Under the pieces are notes generated by a model that worked only from the letters and a program-made list of their open reading frames with translations, searched no databases and was not told where the DNA came from. The position numbers were made by a program, and so were the translations under genes. A DNA stretch of 64,000 nt from Phycisphaeraceae bacterium (GTDB lineage: Bacteria > Planctomycetota > Phycisphaerae > Phycisphaerales > UBA1924): the NCBI GenBank assembly GCA_021299385.1, contig JAJTGZ010000002.1, positions 1-64,000 of the forward strand, read 5' to 3'. The first letter of the stretch is position 1; each line of letters opens with the position of its first letter. Shown here one piece after another: positions 1-10,792 of this stretch.

Positions 1-234
1 CTCGCCTCTGTGTGGTCCGCATTCTGTGCGACCGTGGGATTGGCACAATTCCTTGGGTAAAGCGGTGAGAATCATGGCTAGGTAGGCTGAAGGGAGCCCC
101 TCGATCGCCGCCGACGCGTCAGCCTTGGTCCCAACCCTCCACCGACCCTACTGGCACCCCCGCAGCGGTCCCCGGCTCCATTTCTCGCCGCGTCGGCATT
201 CCCCGCTCACTCGCTTGTGCCTAATTCTCCACAA

Positions 235-319
235 TGGCCCCGGTGGGACTTGAACCCACACGCCCAGTTACGGGCCGCGGATTTTAAGTCCGCTGCGTCT
301 GCCGTTCCGCCACGGGGCC
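235..319 (-). tRNA. tRNA-Leu (anticodon UAA)
   Basis: On the minus strand the sequence folds as a class II tRNA. The acceptor stem is GGCCCCG/CGGGGCC with discriminator A at 235. The anticodon stem-loop GGA-CTTAAAA-TCC gives anticodon UAA. A long variable arm and a T arm with GGTTCAAGTCC follow. The length (85 nt) and long variable arm fit Leu. The 3' CCA is not encoded, since TTG follows. Nothing recognisable lies upstream of it at 1-234. Confidence 0.95.
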
Positions 320-391
320 GCGTGCGACGGTAGGAACGCACTCACACACTCTCCCCCACCCCCCACCCTTCCCGCTATCCTTACCCTTGCG

Positions 392-1414
392 ATGCCAGAG
401 GACCCACCAGAACAGACAATCGGCCAGAACCCAGGCATAGCCGGTCCTGATCCCGACACACAGGCTTACCTCGACTCCATCGCCACCGCCGAGCGGCTTG
501 AACGCATCCTTGCCGGGCCGCTGCCGTGCGTTGTCTGCCGGTATGACCTGCGTGGCATCTCGATCCGCGGCCTCTGCCCGGAGTGTGGCACCGCCATCCG
601 CGCCACCATCCTCGCCCGCGTCGATCCACGCGCCGCCGAACTCACACCGATCCGCTTCCCCTGGCTTGTCGCACTCGGGCTGGTCGTCTGGGTCGGCGGG
701 ATGCTCCTGGCCGTGCTGGCGTGCTGGTTCACCGCGCTGGTGCAGATCATCGTCAACTGGAGCACCCCGACGCCGATGCCCGGCTTCCAAGAACAATGGG
801 GGTTGCTCGTCGCTCTGCTGATTTGGACCGCCGGCCTCGGCGCACTCTGCATCTGCCGGCCACACAGGTTGATCCCGCGTTGGATGACCGCCTGCATACT
901 GCTGGGTGCGGCGTTGCACGTCCCCATGGGCATCCTGGCCCTCAAACTCGGCACCATCGCTTCGCACGCCACCGGAGGCTGGCAGGTCGATACCTTCTGG
1001 GAGCCTGCGCCCGACCGCACGCTCCACCGCTGGTCCGCTTGGGTGCTCGGGCTGCTCATCATCGTGCTCATCCGCCCCGTCGCCCGCGCGCTGGTGGCGC
1101 GTTCGCTGGCTATGCGCACCGGGCGCGTCGACCGCCAAACCATGGTCGCCATCGCCGCCGCCGTCGCCGTCGTCTTCCTCGGCGACGGCCTCGGCCTGGC
1201 CAGCGTCGGCTCGGGGATGCCTTATACCGGCATTGGAACCGCCGGCGCAGCGATGGTCCTCATCGGCTCGATCCTGTTGACATTGGGCCTGCTCGGCGGG
1301 CTTGTCGATGCGGTCCGGATCGCCCGCTCGGTCATCACCCCAGGCCCGAGCCTCGATGCCGTGCTCACACCCGCCGGGCTATCGGCTTCTCTTGCAGAGG
1401 GAGCCAAGGTATGA
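392..1414 (+). CDS. Zinc-ribbon multi-pass membrane protein, unknown function
   Basis: The product is a 340-residue protein. A soluble N-terminus carries a zinc-ribbon-like pair, C46xxC49 (in CVVCRYDLRG) and C62xxC65 (in LCPECG), followed by about six hydrophobic segments starting near residue 91. The CRYDLRG...CPECG motif ahead of membrane helices is a recurring planctomycete layout, but I know of no assigned biochemical role. The stop codon overlaps the start of the next gene (ATGA at 1411-1414), so the two are probably translationally coupled. The start is the first ATG after the tRNA and gives a complete ribbon. The function cannot be stated from sequence. Confidence 0.75.
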   Translation: MPEDPPEQTIGQNPGIAGPDPDTQAYLDSIATAERLERILAGPLPCVVCRYDLRGISIRGLCPECGTAIRATILARVDPRAAELTPIRFPWLVALGLVVWVGGMLLAVLACWFTALVQIIVNWSTPTPMPGFQEQWGLLVALLIWTAGLGALCICRPHRLIPRWMTACILLGAALHVPMGILALKLGTIASHATGGWQVDTFWEPAPDRTLHRWSAWVLGLLIIVLIRPVARALVARSLAMRTGRVDRQTMVAIAAAVAVVFLGDGLGLASVGSGMPYTGIGTAGAAMVLIGSILLTLGLLGGLVDAVRIARSVITPGPSLDAVLTPAGLSASLAEGAKV

Positions 1415-1821
1415 CCCCCGAGCTCCGCGCCCGCTTTGACGCCATCGTCCGCGAACTGACCAAAGACCTCCCCGACCAAGCCCGACGGTCGTTGGACCAA
1501 ATCCCCGTCATCATCGAGGACCAGCCCAGCCCGGCTCTGCTGCAAGAACTCCGGCGCGACGGGATCATTGAAGACGCCGACGACGAAATCCTCGGCCTGC
1601 ACACAGGCCGAATGCTCACCGAGCAGGAGATCGAAGCCCCCGCCGAGATGCCCACACAAATCCACCTCTTTAGAACCCCGATCGTCGACGCAGCAGGAGG
1701 CTGGGACGGCACCGATGCCGACGCACGCGTGCGCGAAGAGATCAAAATCACACTCCTGCACGAACTCGGGCACCACTTCGGCCTTGATGAAGATGATCTG
1801 GATCAGTTGGGGTACAGCTGA
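1411..1821 (+). CDS. Metallopeptidase-family (zincin-like) protein
   Basis: The 136-residue protein has a zinc-binding HExxH motif, H117-E118-L-G-H121, in a context (LLHELGHHFGLDEDDLDQLGY) characteristic of the small bacterial zincin-like family (Pfam Zincin_1 type, by recall). The acidic DEDDLDQLGY tail supplies the expected downstream ligands. The ATG at 1411 overlaps the TGA of the upstream zinc-ribbon membrane gene by 4 bp. Longer upstream reading is possible in this frame but runs antiparallel to the membrane gene and is not needed. Substrate unknown. Proteolytic activity has not been firmly shown for this family, so the call is structural. Confidence 0.8.
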   Translation: MTPELRARFDAIVRELTKDLPDQARRSLDQIPVIIEDQPSPALLQELRRDGIIEDADDEILGLHTGRMLTEQEIEAPAEMPTQIHLFRTPIVDAAGGWDGTDADARVREEIKITLLHELGHHFGLDEDDLDQLGYS

Positions 1822-1852
1822 TTACCGCTTGAACTCCAGAACTGCGGGGGGC

Positions 1853-1872
1853 TTACTCAGAGGAGGGAGGGG
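1853..1872 (+). repeat. Short dispersed G-rich repeat, copy 1
   Basis: The stretch beginning TTACTCAGAGGA followed by GGAGGGG recurs almost unchanged at 10314-10333. Both copies lie just downstream of a gene stop. It is part of the 270-bp spacer before the S49 protease, which holds no gene. Confidence 0.4.
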
Positions 1873-1983
1873 CAGAGGGTGTCAGAGGGGATACGAATTT
1901 TTGGTCTACGGTGGCTGATGGTCGCGGTTGGGCGCAAGATCGCGGGGATGCTGGATTTTGGGGTGCAAATGCGTGCAACCTGG

Positions 1984-2003
1984 ATTGTTCCACATGGAAC
2001 AAT
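1984..2003. promoter_or_regulatory. 20-bp near-perfect palindrome, parS-like
   Basis: ATTGTTCCACATGGAACAAT has two perfect 9-bp arms around a central CA. It resembles the ParB-binding parS palindrome (TGTTYCACGTGRAACA type) but has CAT instead of CGT at the centre. It sits about 100 bp upstream of the S49 protease gene, so it could equally be an operator. The palindrome is seen directly; the function is inferred. Confidence 0.4.
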
Positions 2004-2105
2004 GTGCTACCGACCCGCCGTGCGGGGTAGGTGTGTGTGCTGCTAAGATGATTTTCTGTGCGACCTGTGTGCCCGAAGCACCTGTAAACCATGAAAGGCT
2101 CGACC

Positions 2106-4010
2106 ATGACCACTCCCTTTGGTTCCAAACTTCTCAGCCGTGTTGGCGTGCGCGTGTTCTGCTCGGCTGCACTGGCGACGTGCCTGCTCTCCGGGTCGGT
2201 GCTGGCGCAGGGGGCAGCGACCAATGGCGCGGCGCACGCGCAGACCAAGGGCGCGAAAGCGAACAAAGCGACGACCGTCGCGTTCATCGAACTGCAAGGG
2301 AGCCTGGGCGAGCGTGTGCGGTCTGTCGGTCTGGGTGGGATTGCGCAGGGGACGACGCTGCGTGATGTGCTCGATGCGATCAACCTCGCGGCAACTGATG
2401 CCGACTATGCCGGGCTGGCGATTCGGCTGAAGGACGCGGAGTTGACGCAGACGAACGTTGAGGAACTCGGGGCCGCGATCAAGGGTGTGCGGGATGCGGG
2501 CAAGAAGGTTTTCTTGTACGCCGAGGGGTATGACAATGTTTCGCTGGCGCTCGGGTCGTTCTGCGATCAGGTCTATCTGCAGCAGGGCGGGGAGGTGAGC
2601 CTGCCGGGCATTTACATGGAGGAGATGTTCCTGGCGGACATGTTCAAGTGGGTGGGGATCACGCCGGACTTTGTGCAGATCGGCGATTACAAGGGCGCTC
2701 AGGAGATGTTCGCCAACAGCAAGCCCAGCCCGCAGTGGGACCAGAACATCAACTCGCTGCTCGACGGCATCTACGGCAACCTTCGCGGCAAGCTCAAGAG
2801 CGGGCGTGGGCTGAGCGATGCGCAGCTCGACAGCGCGATGGAGCGTGCGTGGATGGCCAGCGGTGAACAGGCTATTAAGGACCGTTTGATTGATGCACAG
2901 GTTGACCTGCCGGACTTGGATACGAAGATCGGCAAGGCGCTGGGGACGTCGCCTGTGGACTTTGACAGCGACATCATGCCCGACAGCAAGGCGAAGCTCG
3001 AGGAGATGGCCGCCAACCCGTTTACGCTCTTTAGCAACCTCTTGAAGACCCCGACGCACACGCCCAAGCGCGACACGCTGGCGGTGCTGCATATTGATGG
3101 GGCGATCGTGGACGGCAACAGCACCGGCGGCGGGCTGTTTGGCGGTGAGGGTTCGGTCGGTTCGCGGACCATCCGGCGTGCGCTTGGCGAGATCGAGGAG
3201 AACGACAAGATCAAGGGTGTCGTCATCCGCATCAACTCGCCGGGCGGCAGCGCGATTGCCAGCGAGATCATCTGGCAAGGCGTGCGTCGCGTGGCGGCGA
3301 AGAAGCCGGTGTGGGTGAGCATCGGCGGGATGGCCGCGAGCGGCGGGTATTACATTGCCGTGTCTGGGGACAAGATTTACGTCAACCCGTCGAGCATTGT
3401 CGGGTCGATCGGTGTTGTGGGTGGGAAGATGGCCTTGGAGGGTGTGTATTCGAAGCTGCACATGAACGTGGTGCCCCGCAGCCGGGGGCCGCGGGCGGGG
3501 ATGTTTGGCAGCGTGTCGCCCTGGAGCGAGGCCGACCGTGCGCTGGTGCGTGGCAAGATGACCGAGACATACGACCTGTTCACCAAGCGTGTCTCGGCCG
3601 GTCGCAAGGGGATCGACCTGGGCAAGACGGCCGAGGGGAGGATTTTTGCCGGGAACCAAGCGATCGACCTGAAGATGGCCGACAACATCGGGGGGATCGA
3701 GGTTGCGCTGGGAGACCTGGCACAGAACCTGACGCTCAAGGATGGTCAGTATGACATCATGGATTACCCGGCACCGAAGACGTTCCAGGAGGTGATGGAG
3801 AACCTGTTCAACGGCGGCGGGATGACGGGGCGTGCGCCGGTCGGGCAGATGCCCATGGTCGGTGGTCCGCTCGCCGAGATGGGTGCGTTGGCCAAGACGT
3901 TTATCGGTGAGGCGAACTTCAGGCAGGTTTCGGCCAGTGCGCAGGCGTTGATGCAGATGCAGAAGGAGCCGGTGGTGCTGGTGTCGCCGAGTGTTTTGAT
4001 TTTCAAGTGA
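2106..4010 (+). CDS. sppA: Signal peptide peptidase SppA-like S49 protease
   Basis: S49-family serine protease with a Ser-Lys dyad, which degrades signal peptides left in the membrane after secretion. It has the duplicated (67K-type) SppA layout. The N-terminal half carries the lysine motif IGDYKGAQEMF (K196). The C-terminal half carries the nucleophile motif GGMAASGGYYIA (S412), followed by NPSSIVGSIGVVGG. A signal peptide or anchor is present at the N-terminus (about residues 8-30, ending SGSVLAQ). An ATG at 2091 would add five residues, but AAAGG lies 7 nt before 2106 and nothing suitable precedes 2091. Length is about 634 aa, matching the long SppA class. It is monocistronic. A repeat-rich spacer separates it from the convergent membrane triad. 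Confidence 0.9.
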   Translation: MTTPFGSKLLSRVGVRVFCSAALATCLLSGSVLAQGAATNGAAHAQTKGAKANKATTVAFIELQGSLGERVRSVGLGGIAQGTTLRDVLDAINLAATDADYAGLAIRLKDAELTQTNVEELGAAIKGVRDAGKKVFLYAEGYDNVSLALGSFCDQVYLQQGGEVSLPGIYMEEMFLADMFKWVGITPDFVQIGDYKGAQEMFANSKPSPQWDQNINSLLDGIYGNLRGKLKSGRGLSDAQLDSAMERAWMASGEQAIKDRLIDAQVDLPDLDTKIGKALGTSPVDFDSDIMPDSKAKLEEMAANPFTLFSNLLKTPTHTPKRDTLAVLHIDGAIVDGNSTGGGLFGGEGSVGSRTIRRALGEIEENDKIKGVVIRINSPGGSAIASEIIWQGVRRVAAKKPVWVSIGGMAASGGYYIAVSGDKIYVNPSSIVGSIGVVGGKMALEGVYSKLHMNVVPRSRGPRAGMFGSVSPWSEADRALVRGKMTETYDLFTKRVSAGRKGIDLGKTAEGRIFAGNQAIDLKMADNIGGIEVALGDLAQNLTLKDGQYDIMDYPAPKTFQEVMENLFNGGGMTGRAPVGQMPMVGGPLAEMGALAKTFIGEANFRQVSASAQALMQMQKEPVVLVSPSVLIFK

Positions 4011-4021
4011 GGTTGGGGTTG

Positions 4022-4197
4022 GGTACCCCCACGCTCCGCGTGGGGGAGTAAAGCAGGTCTGGGTGTTGTGCGTGGCGTGTTGGTGTGCGGCCCCACGCGG
4101 AGCGTGGGGGTACCCGGGGTGCTGGGGGAGTAAAGCAGGTCTGGGTGTTGTGCGTGGCATGTTGGTGTGCGGCCCCACGCGGAGCGTGGGGGTACCC
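4022..4197 (+). repeat. Extragenic palindrome plus 75-bp tandem duplication
   Basis: The stretch opens with the perfect palindrome CCCCCACGCTCCGCGTGGGGG (about 4026-4046). A 75-bp unit then occurs twice, at 4041-4115 and 4123-4197, with one mismatch seen (GGCGTG against GGCATG). Each unit ends in the inverse palindrome CCCCACGCGGAGCGTGGGG followed by GTACCC. No protein is expected here. It may act as the transcript end between the convergent protease and membrane genes. Confidence 0.8.
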
Positions 4198-4217
4198 AGA
4201 TACCCGGGGTACTCGGA

Positions 4218-4580
4218 TTATGTCGGTGGTTGGGGATCGTCTTGTTTGCTTGTGGCGGTCGCTTTGCTGATGCTCTCGGCGATGTGCTTCATGAGCAGGG
4301 GGGCCGCGGCTAGGAGCAGTTGCATCGCGATGTGCCGGAGGGGTGAGGCTTGGCCGGGGTCGGTGCCTGAGTTGGTTGGCTGGTCTTTGCCCGGCTGGGC
4401 GTGCTTGTTGCGTTTGCCGAAGGCCCGGCCGAGGAGCGCGCCCCCGGCCAGGAGGATGCCAGCGCGGACGATGGGGTTGCCCAGCAGGGTGTGCGGTTCG
4501 GCAGGGCGTTGGCCGAGTTCGAGGAGGCGTGCTTTGGCCTCGGCGACGGTTGTCAGCGTGCGGTCTTGCGTGCCAGCCAT
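4218..4580 (-). CDS. Small hypothetical protein, third gene of YqjD/holin-X-like set
   Basis: The 120-residue protein has a hydrophobic patch near residues 35-50 (NPIVRAGILLAGGALLGRAF) and another near 85-98 (IAMQLLLAAAPLLMKHI). A polar, Lys/Gln-rich stretch lies between them. The first ATG lies within the 3' end of the upstream membrane gene (28-bp overlap), so it is likely translationally coupled. Position and size resemble the third member (YqjK-like) of the enterobacterial yqjD-yqjE-yqjK group, but the similarity is positional, not a recognised family match. A membrane-associated role is inferred from the neighbours. Confidence 0.6.
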   Translation of the reverse strand: MAGTQDRTLTTVAEAKARLLELGQRPAEPHTLLGNPIVRAGILLAGGALLGRAFGKRNKHAQPGKDQPTNSGTDPGQASPLRHIAMQLLLAAAPLLMKHIAESISKATATSKQDDPQPPT

Positions 4581-4828
4581 GCGAGCAGCCCTCCAAGGCC
4601 CAGGGCGAGCAGGCCAGTAGTTGCGGCACCGGCGGCGGTGCCGGCGCGCTCGGCGACGGCGATGAAGACCGCCGAGATGATGAAGATGAGGCCCACGGCT
4701 GCCGTGCAGGCGGCGATGATGAGCAGGGCGATGCCCGTCGCCAGGCGCATGGTGGTGGCACGCAGCAGACGGCCCTCGGCCTCGAGGAGGTCGGCGATGC
4801 GGACGACCAGTTCGGTGATCTTCTGCAC
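4553..4828 (-). CDS. Holin-X/YqjE-like small membrane protein
   Basis: The 91-residue protein has an amphipathic N-terminus (residues 1-28) and two adjacent membrane helices (about 31-55 and 62-85), ending in a basic tail (LARKTAR). This matches the putative actinobacterial holin-X / YqjE layout (DUF1469 type, from memory). Translation starts at GTG 4828, 4 nt after the stop of the DUF883-like gene, and overlaps the next gene by 28 bp. The three minus-strand genes therefore form one tight operon. No phage genes are nearby, so a lysis role is unlikely. A membrane-stress or envelope role is inferred from the enterobacterial counterpart. Confidence 0.7.
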   Translation of the reverse strand: MQKITELVVRIADLLEAEGRLLRATTMRLATGIALLIIAACTAAVGLIFIISAVFIAVAERAGTAAGAATTGLLALGLGGLLAWLARKTAR

Positions 4829-4832
4829 GGGG

Positions 4833-5141
4833 TTAGTCTCTGCTGCGCGTCAGGACCAGCCCGACGACGAGGCCAACGGCAAAGGCCGTGGAGAGGGCGA
4901 TGAGCGGATGGGCGGCGACCTGGTGCTCGACGGCCTCGATGGACTCGCGGCCCTTGGCGGCGGCGGCCTTGGCGGTTTTCTCGAACTTGTCTTTGGCCTC
5001 GGAGGCGCCGACCTTGGCGGCGTGGACGGCGTCCTCGGCCAGGTGGGCAAAGTCGCCACGCAGGCGTGAGATGTCGGCCTTGAGGCGGTCGATCTCGCGT
5101 TGCATGGCGGTGGGGTCTTGTGTTGTGGTTGCGGAATCCAT
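4833..5141 (-). CDS. DUF883-like (YqjD/ElaB) membrane-anchored protein
   Basis: The 102-residue protein has a long soluble coiled-coil helix (residues about 13-75, rich in Ala/Glu/Lys) followed by one C-terminal membrane helix (HPLIALSTAFAVGLVVGLVL) and a short basic end (TRSRD). This is the DUF883 arrangement of E. coli YqjD and ElaB, tail-anchored inner-membrane proteins associated with ribosomes in stationary phase. CAGGAG lies about 9 nt before the ATG at 5141. It is the first gene of a three-gene minus-strand operon. The ribosome-tethering function is established only for the E. coli proteins and is not shown here. Confidence 0.75.
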   Translation of the reverse strand: MDSATTTQDPTAMQREIDRLKADISRLRGDFAHLAEDAVHAAKVGASEAKDKFEKTAKAAAAKGRESIEAVEHQVAAHPLIALSTAFAVGLVVGLVLTRSRD

Positions 5142-5351
5142 CGTGAAGGCTCCTGAAAATGCCCGTTCTGTGCCCGGCCTGGGATCAGGCCGGGGCTGCG
5201 GGGCGAGGTTTTGTACATGCCGGGGTCGGTTGCAAGTGATGCACGAGACCGCGGGAACAACACAATAGGAGCCCCTGATGGGTAGGGCGGGCTCTGACGC
5301 GCAACAGAGACGACAGGGTGGGCCAGCGGAGGGTGCGGCAGGGGTGAGGGT

Positions 5352-8111
<2,760 letters not shown>

Positions 8112-8261
8112 GGGTAGGAGGAAGTAGACTCGATGGCCGGTTGACTGCTGTGGTCGGACTATTTTCTGCTGTACGAGCTTGTCTTGCCTGAAGCTGAGGG
8201 CCAGTCATGTCGTGATGGTGCTGCCGAGGGTGATGCTTGGGCGGTGGAGGTTTCAGCCGGG

Positions 8262-8771
8262 ATGTCGCGGGGGAGTGCCGAGCACTTGGCGGAGTTTTAC
8301 CGGTGCTGGTTTGGTCGAGCATACAGATCTGCCCGTCGGGTGACCGGTGGTGATGAGGCGCTCTGCCTGGACGTTGTGCAGGAGGCGATGATGCGGACGG
8401 CAAGGCGTGTGCGTGCGGTGCAGACCTCGGCGGAGTTGGGGGCGTGGTTTGAGCGTGTGGTGCGCTCGTGCGCGATCGACCGGATGCGGGCGGATATACG
8501 GCGGTTGCGGGCGGAGGGTGCGGGGGTGCGTGTGGAGGGTGGTGATGGGCCTGAGCAGGGTGTGGCCGAGCGGTTGGCGTGGTTGGAGGATGCGCTCTCG
8601 CGTGCCGACGAAGTGGACAGGCGGCTTATTCGGCTGCGGTTTGCCGACGGAGCGACACTAGCCCAGGCGGGTGAGGCGACGGGGCTGAGTGGGCCGGCGG
8701 CGCACGGTCGGCTGCGCCGGTTGCTCGATTCGCTGCGGCGCGTAGGGAAGGAGCGGTTTGGAGATGAATGA
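8262..8771 (+). CDS. ECF-type RNA polymerase sigma-70 family factor
   Basis: The short sigma factor is about 170 aa. Region 2 spans LAEFYRCWFGRAYRSARRVTG through DVVQEAMMRTARRV and FERVVRSCAIDRMR. Region 4 follows at about 110-160, with LRFADGATLAQAGEATGLSGPAAHGRLRRLL, a plausible helix-turn-helix. GGAGG lies 11 nt before the ATG at 8262. An upstream TTG at 8184 would add 26 residues with no ribosome site. The 3' end overlaps the next gene, a single-helix membrane protein, suggesting a sigma/anti-sigma operon. The target promoters cannot be told from sequence. Confidence 0.8.
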   Translation: MSRGSAEHLAEFYRCWFGRAYRSARRVTGGDEALCLDVVQEAMMRTARRVRAVQTSAELGAWFERVVRSCAIDRMRADIRRLRAEGAGVRVEGGDGPEQGVAERLAWLEDALSRADEVDRRLIRLRFADGATLAQAGEATGLSGPAAHGRLRRLLDSLRRVGKERFGDE

Positions 8772-9237
8772 GCAAGTGCTGACAGGGCAGGAGGATGTGG
8801 GCGTTACGCTGTCGGCAGCGGGTGAGGCGCGGCGCGAGCGGGTGCTGGCGATGATGCTCGAGGTCGGCAAGGGGCGTAGGCGCCGGCGGATGGTGGCGCG
8901 TGTGGGGGGCGGTCTGGGCCTTGGGCTGATGTTGGTGGTGGCGGCGGTGTGGGTGGTGGTGCCGAGGAACTCGGCGGTGGTGCCGGAGCCGATTGCGGTT
9001 GGGCCGGTTGGGCCAGTTGGGCCGGTGGTGCCTGATGTGTTGCCGAAGGGGCCGGGGGTGGTTCGTGCTGAGTATGTTGTGAGCGATCCGGGGTTGCTGT
9101 CGAGGTTGAGCGTGGCGCCCAAGGGTGTGCGGGCGGTGGAGATCGACGACCTGGAACTTGCCGGGCTGTTCTCGGAATCAAGCCAGACGGCGGTGGTGTG
9201 GGTGAAGGGGCGGATGCTGGTGCTGGGGGGGAAGTAG
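8764..9237 (+). CDS. Putative membrane anti-sigma-like protein
   Basis: The product is about 157 residues. An N-terminal cytoplasmic helix (SAAGEARRERVLAMMLEVG) and a very basic stretch (KGRRRRRM) are followed by one membrane helix (about 45-65) and a periplasmic domain with a Gly/Pro/Val repeat (VGPVGPVGPVV). AAGGAG lies 10 nt before the ATG at 8764, which overlaps the end of the sigma gene by 8 bp. Topology and coupling are those of an anti-sigma factor. However, the N-terminal region lacks the HxxxCxxC zinc motif of ZAS-type anti-sigmas, so the call rests on context. Confidence 0.55.
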   Translation: MNEQVLTGQEDVGVTLSAAGEARRERVLAMMLEVGKGRRRRRMVARVGGGLGLGLMLVVAAVWVVVPRNSAVVPEPIAVGPVGPVGPVVPDVLPKGPGVVRAEYVVSDPGLLSRLSVAPKGVRAVEIDDLELAGLFSESSQTAVVWVKGRMLVLGGK

Positions 9238-9330
9238 GGAGTGCTGGGCGGGCGTCTGCGGGGCGTACGGTTGGGGGTGGTGGATAGTCAGTCCAGCGTG
9301 GTGGGTGTGCAGGCCAAGCCCAGGGGGTCG

Positions 9331-10251
9331 ATGGTGGCTCGGCTGCTGCTGGGACCGGTCTTCATTGGGGTTTTGGTTCTGCTCATGTGGGTGGACTGGT
9401 GGTTTGCGCGGGTGCAGATGCCGGGGGCGTTGCAGTTTTTGAGCGGGGCTGATGGGAGGGGGTTGGTGGGGTTGCCGATGCTGGTGGCGGGTGTGATTTT
9501 GTGCGGGCGGGCGGGGTATGAGTTGTCGCGGCTGTTCCGCAGCAGCGGGATCGCGGCTTCGGCCAAGAGTTTGACGTTCTGCGCGTCGGCGGGGTTGATC
9601 GCCTCGGCGTTGACGGTGGGCGCGTCGGCGCCGCTGCATGGGGAGCAGGCCGGGGCGGTGTTGGCGACGGGGGCGGGGCTTTCGCTTTTTTTAACGATGC
9701 TGGCGTTTGTGCGCGACAAGGACACGCGCGGTGCGGCTGGGGCAGTGGCCGGGGCTGTGGTGGCGTTTGTTTACGTGGGGCTGATGCTCGGCTTTCTGAT
9801 GGCGCTGCGGCGGGACTACGAAGTGTGGGTGATGGTCGGCGTTGTGCTGACGATCAAGGCATGCGATATCGGTGCCTACTTCACGGGCAAGGCGATCGGG
9901 AAGCACAAAATGATCCCGTGGCTGAGCCCGGGCAAGACGTGGGAGGGGCTGGTTGGCGGGATCGCGCTGTCGTGCGTCTGCGGGGCGGTGATGTCGCTGC
10001 TGGCGGGGCGCTGGGGGTGGGAGGGGCTGGAGAGTTTGCGGTCGTTTACGGTGGTGCAGGGGGTCGCGCTCGGCGGGTTGCTCGCGGTGATGGGGCAGTT
10101 GGGAGATCTCTCGGCGTCGGTCTTTAAGCGTGATGCGGGCGTGAAGGATTCTGGGAACATACCGGGGTTTGGGGGGTTGATTGATCTGCTTGATTCGCTT
10201 TTGATTGCCGCGCCGGTGGGGTTTTGGTATTTGTGGATGCTGCGGGGATGA
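9331..10251 (+). CDS. cdsA: Phosphatidate cytidylyltransferase
   Basis: Makes CDP-diacylglycerol from phosphatidate and CTP, the entry to phospholipid synthesis in the inner membrane. The protein is strongly hydrophobic with about seven or eight membrane helices. The C-terminal signature reads SASVFKRDAGVKDSGNIPGF then GGLIDLLDS. It fits the family pattern S-x-x-K-R-x4-K-D, but the usual P-G-H-G-G-x-x-D-R-x-D reads P-G-F-G-G-L-I-D-L-L-D. ATG 9331 gives 306 aa starting at the first helix. A GTG at 9241, right after the upstream stop, would add a 30-residue polar tail. Location behind the sigma pair may be coincidental. Confidence 0.88.
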   Translation: MVARLLLGPVFIGVLVLLMWVDWWFARVQMPGALQFLSGADGRGLVGLPMLVAGVILCGRAGYELSRLFRSSGIAASAKSLTFCASAGLIASALTVGASAPLHGEQAGAVLATGAGLSLFLTMLAFVRDKDTRGAAGAVAGAVVAFVYVGLMLGFLMALRRDYEVWVMVGVVLTIKACDIGAYFTGKAIGKHKMIPWLSPGKTWEGLVGGIALSCVCGAVMSLLAGRWGWEGLESLRSFTVVQGVALGGLLAVMGQLGDLSASVFKRDAGVKDSGNIPGFGGLIDLLDSLLIAAPVGFWYLWMLRG

Positions 10252-10313
10252 GGGAAACGAGTTTTACTCCAGAGGTCCCAGAGGGCCCTGAGGGGAAGCG
10301 CTCAGACGGGGAA

Positions 10314-10333
10314 TTACTCAGAGGACGGAGGGG
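10314..10333 (+). repeat. Short dispersed G-rich repeat, copy 2
   Basis: Second copy of the TTACTCAGAGGA...GGAGGGG stretch seen at 1853-1872, again shortly after a gene stop. It lies in the 541-bp spacer 10252-10792, in which I see no gene. Confidence 0.4.
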
Positions 10334-10402
10334 GGGAGGTTTTCAGAGTGGTTTTTTGGGTCGGCTTTGTGGGGTGACTTCGGCCCCAACGGGGCCGGGG
10401 GG

Positions 10403-10568
10403 TGTAGCCACGGGTGGAGCCCGCGCTTTGGCGGGCGCAACCCGTGGAAGCGCGGCAGTCGATGCGGGCCGCACCGGTAGGGGCGGGGGATTCCGCCGCC
10501 CCTGCCGGGGCGGGGCGCGGTTCTATCACCGCTTCCACGGGTTGCGCTGCGCTCCACCCGTGGCTACA
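10403..10568. repeat. Long imperfect inverted repeat (extragenic palindrome)
   Basis: The left arm (10403-10449) contains TGTAGCCACGGGTGGAGC and GCAACCCGTGGAAGC. The right arm (10531-10568) holds the reverse complements, GCTTCCACGGGTTGC and GCTCCACCCGTGGCTACA. The middle holds smaller GC palindromes. It is flanked by CCCCAACGGGG on the left and CCCCTTCGGGG on the right. It resembles a REP/BIME-type mosaic element. It occupies most of the gene-free spacer between cdsA and apgM, and the remainder shows nothing recognisable. Confidence 0.75.
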
Positions 10569-10792
10569 GCCCGCAACCCCTTCGGGGTTGGAGACGATAC
10601 AGCCTGCAAATTCAATGAGGTTGAATGCGCTGTGGATCAGACCTGGTATTGACTCCGCGTCCCTTCGCCAACCTTCGCGACCTTCACGAACATCTTGAAT
10701 CAGGCGGCTTCGAAGATACCAACCCCACCCCTGCCCCTCCCCTTGGGGGATGGGTTGCGCACTGCTGGTGGCTTGCGTCCTAACCTCGGACT

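Noticed and set aside
2043-4178. Long minus-strand reading frame opposite the SppA gene
   Set aside because: His/Arg/Pro-rich composition without family motifs. It is a shadow caused by GC-rich codon bias over a clear protease gene.
4553-4828. Phage holin
   Set aside because: Similar fold class, but there are no phage genes and the operon context is the YqjD/YqjE-like envelope set.
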